From contig OZ038454.1 in the NCBI GenBank assembly GCA_964036195.1, positions 26,522,315 through 26,586,314 on the forward strand: DNA of 64,000 nucleotides. Direction: 5' to 3'. A program made the translations under genes and the position numbers. The stretch comes from Sphaerolaimus hirsutus. Its lineage: Eukaryota > Nematoda > Chromadorea > Monhysterida > Sphaerolaimidae. Of the stretch, positions 58,284 through 64,000 are shown one piece after another (the stretch's first letter is position 1; the number at the start of each line of letters is the position of its first letter). The notes beneath the pieces are model-generated. The model ran no database searches. It had not been told where the DNA came from and saw only the letters and a program-made list of their open reading frames with translations.

Positions 58284-58629
58284 ATTTTTTTCGCCGTTTT
58301 TTCAGCCATTTTTTAAAAGTTCTGCCATGGTTTTACAATGTTTTATGTACATCACATGACATCACAGACGATTCATAGAATGACGATTCGTTCATTAGAA
58401 TTTATTGAACATTTTATCTTCAAATGGCACCAAATCAACGGACCAAAGTCACTAAATACCTATATTATTTTTAATGCATTTTTCAGCCTTTGATCCGTAT
58501 CTGTGAAATCCCCCTTATATTTGTTTCGTGGTGTAAATAAAGTCGATTTGTTCCCCATCACAGTTTGTTTTCTTGACCTTAATGATTTTACTTGACAATT
58601 TACTTCTCGACACAAAAGTTTATGGACAC

Positions 58630-59813
58630 TAACGATGGCAAAAAAAGATTCGAAAATTCGAAAACATTTTCGAATTTTCAAATTTTTTCGGAATTTTCGA
58701 ATTTTTATTTCGCCCCTAGAAAAAACACTTAAAAATCGATTTATTTTTCAAAAAATTCGAAAATTCGAAAATTCAAAAATTCGAAAATAGTTTTCGAATT
58801 TTTTAAGGAATTCAAGGCAACAAAACACACTGTTAAGTTCAACGTGCTAAATAAATCAACAATTGATACGCGGCGCGTATGGAAAAGTGAAACGTAACAA
58901 AAAAACGTTGAAATGTCGCCATGGCGGAAGAGGCGGACTTCGACACATCCGTTTTTTATACTGTATTTACTCGAAATATCCCCCCCCTCGAAATACCCAC
59001 CTCAAAATTTACACTATTAATTTATAAACCCCGCTCGAAATACCACCCCCCCCCCCCAATTTGGTGTATAGAGAACGTAATGCAGTTTGTGATCTGGGAA
59101 ACACAGAACACACGTTAAAAACAATGACTGTGTTGTGTAGAACAGGGTTTGTACCATCTACGTATAAGTATATAGAGTCTTATAAAAGGCAGTTTTTGTT
59201 GCATTTTTTGACATTTGTGTTACCTACAAACAACAATTTAGTACTGGGATTTTGAAAAATTGCTGGCAAAGCAATACACCCCCCTCGAAATACCCATCCT
59301 CGTTTACCCCCCCCCCCCCAAGTTTCCACTCTGAAAAAATAATACAGTATTTAAAGCCAATTTTGTATGTTATGCTGATATTTTATTTGACGTCAATTTT
59401 TAAATTGTTGTTTTTATTGCCTTCGCTCTGTTAATGAATTAATGTATCAATGTGTTAATTAAATGAAGAAGCAGCACACTGGTTTGCATAACTCATTCCA
59501 CCATTTTTTATGCTAATTTATGGTTAAAATAAGGTCATAACAACTGGGCAGAACATGAAGACAGTCCAAATTCTGTGTTTAAAGCTTAAGATTCAATATT
59601 TTTCCAAAAAGATTCGAAAATTATTTGAAAAAATTCGAAAAGTAGCCAAAAAAATTCGAAAATTGCCAAAAAAGATTCGAAAATTTGAAATTCGAAAATT
59701 AGATTCGAAATTCGAAAATTATTTTTAGGAAAAATTCGAAAATTCGAAAATTCACTTCAGAAAAAACACTTAAAAATTTAAATACTTTTTTTTTCGACTG
59801 TTTGCCATCGTTA
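58630..59813. mobile_element. hAT-like element, TAACGATGGC ends, TTCGAAAATTCG arrays
   Basis: Perfect 8-bp duplication ATGGACAC (58622-58629, 59814-59821). A TA foldback is nested at 58959-59349. Confidence 0.9.
58959..59349. mobile_element. TA foldback, TACTGTATTTACTCGAAATA variant (nested)
   Basis: Left TACTGTATTTACTCGAAATA, right AATAATACAGTA; common core (AATGCAGTTTGTGATCTGGG, ACCATCTACGTATAAGTATA). Confidence 0.65.
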
Positions 59814-59895
59814 ATGGACACAGAAGACTGAAATTTGTCACTTTGAGTGTTTGACAGTTTTTGCGATTGAATATCTTGGCTATTACGTTTAAACT

Positions 59896-60213
59896 TACCG
59901 TATTTGCTTGAATAATCCCACTTGAATAAAACCATCTCTTGAATAAGAGGAGTACCTCTCCCCTGTAAGACGAGTAGGTAAAAATTATACCCCTTGAACA
60001 ATTTCCCACTTAAGGCATACTATCAATATTCTTGTGTCCAATTTGGATAAAAATAGCATTTTTTGTGTTAATAAATCATATTTCGTAAAGAGTTGATAGG
60101 AACACGCCGTAAAAATTTTACAAAGTAATAATTCCTCCCAATAAATCTCCCCTCGAAATACATAGTTCCCATTCAATCTAGAATATATCGGATTTGTTCT
60201 AGGAAATATGGTA
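59896..60213. mobile_element. Degenerate TA foldback, TACCGTATTTGCTTGAATAA
   Basis: Left TACCGTATTTGCTTGAATAA; the right end AGGAAATATGGTA belongs to the TTTCCTCG subfamily, so this may be a mosaic of two copies. Confidence 0.45.
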
Positions 60214-60944
60214 TAAACACTTGGGATTCCTAATATATATTTAGGACTGAGAACATAGGCTATACATGAGAAACATCGGTTTTAATATGCCACGCACGCT
60301 ACACATTTATTGCAATGAAGTTGAGTTGATGACAGAATTGCATATATTTACGCACAGCCACAAACATTTTCCATTTACCTATAAGCCAGAGCCACATCAC
60401 CGCATGTTCCTTCTGTAAATATTTCCTTTGGTAGAATTCAGAGTTGTAAAAGGGTGTTTACGCTTACCCAAAGTACTCAGGGTATTTATATTAATTCTTT
60501 CTCTTTCATAAAATACCCTTACGCTTTGTTATGCTTTCCTGGCCAAAATACCTGGGCACTAGAAAAGAGTTAAAAAATTTTGCAAATAGCCCTATTTTAC
60601 AAACATTGTACCCCAAATGTACAAAAAAACAGTTATGCACTGAAAAAAGCAACATATAATTTTCCCCAAACACTCCCCTTGAATAACCCCCTTGAAATAA
60701 CCCCAGATCTGAGAAAGCTGGGCAAATCTTAAACCCCCCCCCCCCTGAAATAGCCCCGGTTGGATTGAGCATAAGGAAAATGTAAATGAGCAAAAATGCA
60801 GTTTCAATCCATGTAAACCATAGCAAAAATTGAAAAGGACTTAATTTGCATTAGGACATTACTGATGGCGATATCTCGGCCGTAAAGTAAATCCGGCTGT
60901 AATGCAGTTGTACAAACGTATTTACGTTTACTCGATAAATATGT
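60214..60944. other. Repeat fragments and AT-rich DNA
   Basis: 60439-60560 carries AGAGTTGTAAAAGGGTGTTT and TTACGCTTTG, a fragment of the TACGCTT variant; 60660-60770 holds C-rich GAAATAACCCC units of a TA foldback. 60911-60944 (ACAAACGTATTTACGTTTAC) belongs to a CAGAGTTG-family copy interrupted by the next element. Confidence 0.45.
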
Positions 60945-61376
60945 ATACCGTATTACCTCGAATTATCCCCCCCCTTGAATTAACCCCCCCCCCTCGAAAT
61001 ACCCCCCCTAAATTTCGGCTGAGGAAATAATAAACCCCCCCCCCCTCGAAATACCCCCCCTAAAATTTAGTGTAATGTGAACGTACATAACAAATACCGC
61101 AGTTTGTGATCTGTACAAGCAGAACACACCTAAAAACTGATGATAAAGTGACGTTAGGGTAGGGTTACTGTGTATATACAATTTTTAATGCTTATAAACA
61201 CGTATACATCCATGTAATTGCTTGTTTTTTCTACGTCTGAGTATGGGGGATTTCAGAAATTTTTTGGCGAAATAATAGACCCCCCCTCGAATAAACCCCC
61301 CCCTCGAATTATCCCCCCCTAAAATTTTGCTGGCGAAATAATAAACCCCCTGGGGGTATTTCGAGGTAATACGGTA
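60945..61376. mobile_element. TA foldback, TACCGTATTACCTCGAATTA subfamily
   Basis: Ends TACCGTATTACCTCGAATTA / TATTTCGAGGTAATACGGTA. The interior closely follows 18521-18951 (AGTTTGTGATCTGTACAA). Confidence 0.75.
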
Positions 61377-61849
61377 CTTGAGTGCTGCGTAAATACGTTT
61401 ACGTTTCCTCCCGAAAAAATACCGGTACTCAGTTACTCGCGTACTCGCATTATCTATTGTGCATTATTGTGTAATCTATAAATATTAATTATTGTTCCAT
61501 GTAATGGGGTCGATCAAATAATGATCAATTGAGGAGTCCGATCTATCTACTAATTGGTTTTCATCCCAAAATATGGTTGACAAAATCACAATTTTTGTCG
61601 TCACAAAGAATCCGTGTAAACACCGCCTTAAATATTTAGAATCTAAACACACTGCTATTAGTAAAAAATCAAATATATTTAGGCCCCTTTCACACTGCAT
61701 TTGTGTGACGACAATGGATCTTACTCGTCACAGACCGTTTTGTGATGACAAATTTATCTTCTAGCAGATTTTCATGAGTGTGACCACTGGTCGGCCTCAT
61801 TATTGGCGACAAGTAGCGACCCTTTTTTAACCATGCTCATTGTGACGAC
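61377..61849. other. AT-rich intergenic DNA
   Basis: The first 60 bases are the right part of the interrupted CAGAGTTG-family copy. Nothing else recognised. Confidence 0.4.
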
Positions 61850-62192
61850 TACCGTATTTCCTCGAAATACCCCCCCCCCTTGAAATACCCCCCCCCTCGT
61901 TTGACCCCCCCCCCTCTCTATACCACTATGAAACAATCACCCCCCCCCTCGAAATACCCCCCCCCCCAAATTGAGTGTAAAGGGAACGTACATGACAATA
62001 ACTGTAGTTTGTGTTCAGTGTACTGCAGAACACACGTTAAAACAATGTCGGTGTCACTTCTCTTTACACTCAATTTGGGGGGGGGGGGTATTTCGAGGGG
62101 GGGGGTGATTGTTTCATAGTGGTCTCGAGAGGGGGGGGGTCAAACGAGGGGGGGGGTATTTCAAGGGGGGGGTATTTCGAGGAAATACGGTA
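61850..62192. mobile_element. TA foldback, TACCGTATTTCCTCGAAATAC subfamily
   Basis: Nearly symmetrical: ends TACCGTATTTCCTCGAAATA / TATTTCGAGGAAATACGGTA, then CCCCTTGAAATACCCC, CTCGTTTGACCCC and ACCACTATGAAACAATCACC mirrored on the other side; little unpaired core. Confidence 0.8.
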
Positions 62193-62427
62193 TTTATTTC
62201 TTAAACTTCGATATGTCTAATTAAGAAAAGTAATTTCCACTTTCCCCCTAAAGCCATTGGCTCGTAAGATGGGTGTTTTTGTCTCCCAGTAAACACATCA
62301 TTACAGGTAAAAGTAAATCATTATTAACATCACAGATTTAGCTCACATTACCTCGCCAAGCTGACCAATTAAGCAGCAAAACATGAAATGATAAGTATAG
62401 ACTTGGAAGTGGACACTGTAAACAACC

Positions 62428-62830
62428 TACCGTATTTAGTGCAATCTTTCACCCCCCCACTTGAATAATTCCCCTACTTGAAAAATGGTCCCCTGTTAGA
62501 CGAGTGAGGCAAAATTTTTCCATCACTTGAATACCCCCCCCCCCCCAATGATGGAACAACGACATTTCTTTTAAAAAACAATGAATGGAAAGATGCAAAT
62601 GAATGTGGTCCTAAACGGACACAAAAACATAAACATAAATTTATTCTACAAATTTGTTTTACATATTTTTAAACACATGTGTAAATATGTATGTGTTATG
62701 GATACATGCTTAACAAATTTGATGAAAAAATAATTCCTCCACTTGAACCCCCCCCCCTGAATAGTCCCCCCCTCAAAAACGACTGACGAAAAACTAATTC
62801 CCCAGGGGAATTACAAGAATAAATACGGTA
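62428..62830. mobile_element. TA foldback, TACCGTATTTAGTGC/GAATAAATACGGTA
   Basis: TTGAATAATTCCCC and GGGGAATTACAAG units; matches the 12013-12422 subfamily. Confidence 0.65.
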
Positions 62831-63611
62831 TGTTTGAACAGCGCGCCTGCTTTTGCAGAATCAATCATATTAGCTTAATTTGTACAGAAAAATCCTTGTT
62901 TTCGTTAAAACGCATGTTGCCTTTCCAGAAATTGAATGTGACTGCATGTTATATGAAGACGCATTCATTTTTCGTTTTTCATGTCTACTGATAACTGACA
63001 AGTAAAAATTGGTGATGTTTTTCGTGCGTCGCAAATAGCTAAAAGCTTCCGACACTATTTATTTCCCACAAAAGAGATGCAGCTGTGGCTCAAGCTCAAG
63101 CAGCTAACAAAATAACATGAATGTTCCGCTGTACTTATTAGCATAAGAATAATTCAAGTGGAAACTAAATAAATGGGTACACACATTATTTTAACACTGC
63201 ATTGAGATCGTGTTTGATTTTACCCCCATTTTATTCTGCTTACTAGAGGAATATGATTTTTGACGTGTAATAATGTGGAGACATGTTATTTACGTGATTG
63301 TGCCAGCGTTGGCTTTTAAAAAGTACGCGGATGGGTAAAAATACTTTGATTTTTACCCGTGCTCATAAAATACCCCTGGTAAAATCCATGTTTTTTACCC
63401 AGTACAGCGAAACAGTCGTCACAATTTGAGTCCATAAATACATGTAGGTATTTATCTATGCCTGCATTCTAAAACAGAAGTGCAATACGTGAATTCTTGT
63501 GTTTGAATGGAGGCATAGACAGTCAGTTTTTTGGCTTTCTGTGTGCATCCCATGAATTTTCTGAAACACTCTGAAGTACCCAGCCCAGCACTCATGAAAA
63601 AATACGCGTAC
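62831..63611. other. AT-rich intergenic DNA, nothing recognised
   Basis: Near 63320-63410 TTTTACCCG units resemble the GGGTATTT variant of the CAGAGTTG family. No gene seen. Confidence 0.4.
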
Positions 63612-64000
63612 TGGAGCCGGTTCCGCAATTGGTAGAGTAAAAAGGAAAACTTTCCTCTCCACTCTCCACTCTATTCTTTACTCTATTCCTTACGTTTTAC
63701 TCTACTCTTAACTTTTCCACTTGTGGAACCAGCACCAGAGAGCAGTAGCAAAATGTCAACGGTGTATCTAAATCTTACGTTTTTTGTATCCAAATCTTAT
63801 GTTTTTGTATCCAGATCTTATGCTTTTGTATCTATATCGTATGTTTGATAATAAGGTTTGGATACAAAACATAAGATTTGGATACACAGTTGACACTTTG
63901 GGACTGCCCCCTGGTGCTGGTTCCACAAGTGGAAAAGTAAAGAGTAGAGTAAAACGTATAGAGAAGAGTAAAGAATAGATAGTGGAGAGTGGAGAGGAAA
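63612..64000. mobile_element. GAGCCGGTTCC foldback interrupted by an introner-like copy; runs off the window
   Basis: 63612-63735 runs GAGCCGGTTCCGCAATTGG ... CCACTTGTGGAACCAGCACC; 63915-64000 carries the inverse GGTGCTGGTTCCACAAGTGG with AGAGTAGAGTAAAACG units. Between them, 63736-63911 has GCAGTAGCAAAATGTCAACG at the left and TTGACACTTTGGGACTGCCC at the right, ends of the CWG family, with TTGTATCCAAATCTTATG units inside. Confidence 0.55.

Overview
This window is animal nuclear DNA, most likely from an invertebrate. The evidence is GC-rich, multi-exon genes with GT-AG introns set in AT-rich, repeat-packed sequence, a rhodopsin-class receptor resembling the protostome FMRFamide-receptor group, an LTR retrotransposon, and dozens of short non-autonomous DNA transposons. 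There are no bacterial operons, rRNA or tRNA genes, or CRISPR arrays. I cannot name the species.

Host genes, all on the + strand: (1) 1-483, the last exon of an unrecognised gene that begins left of the window; (2) 14665-22046, a class A peptide GPCR in about 12 exons, whose best exon set gives an open frame of about 533 codons; (3) 38927-41790, a small secreted cysteine-rich protein of 226 residues in four phase-0 exons, with three repeats of one cysteine pattern. A weak TATA-type promoter inside a hairpin lies at 44227-44371.

Mobile DNA makes up most of the rest. Families recognised from terminal repeats and target duplications are: hAT-like elements with 8-bp duplications (TIRs TAGTGATG, TAACGATGGC, CAGAGTTGTTAAAA, CAACGATGG and TAGGGTGTCAA), each copy filled with its own short subterminal repeat; PIF/Harbinger-like hairpin MITEs with a 3-bp TAA duplication; more than 20 foldback elements starting TACCGTATTT at TA sites; two larger mariner-like TA elements; and a 4.65-kb LTR retrotransposon (47085-51737, coding on the minus strand) with identical-looking LTRs and a gag-protease ORF but no reverse transcriptase or integrase. 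Elements are repeatedly nested.

The most interesting signal is in the GPCR gene. Three of its introns (15390-15664, 16194-16606, 17534-17769) consist, end to end, of copies of one foldback transposon family whose termini coincide with the splice junctions (exon-CAG|GTGCCACTCCC ... GGGAGTGCCCCCAG|exon). Other copies lie between genes, flanked by CAG or CAT direct repeats. This is the signature of introners, transposons that become introns on insertion. A second notable structure is the retrotransposon leader (50659-51150), which holds about ten hairpins with a constant CCAGT-type loop and stems that vary with compensating changes.
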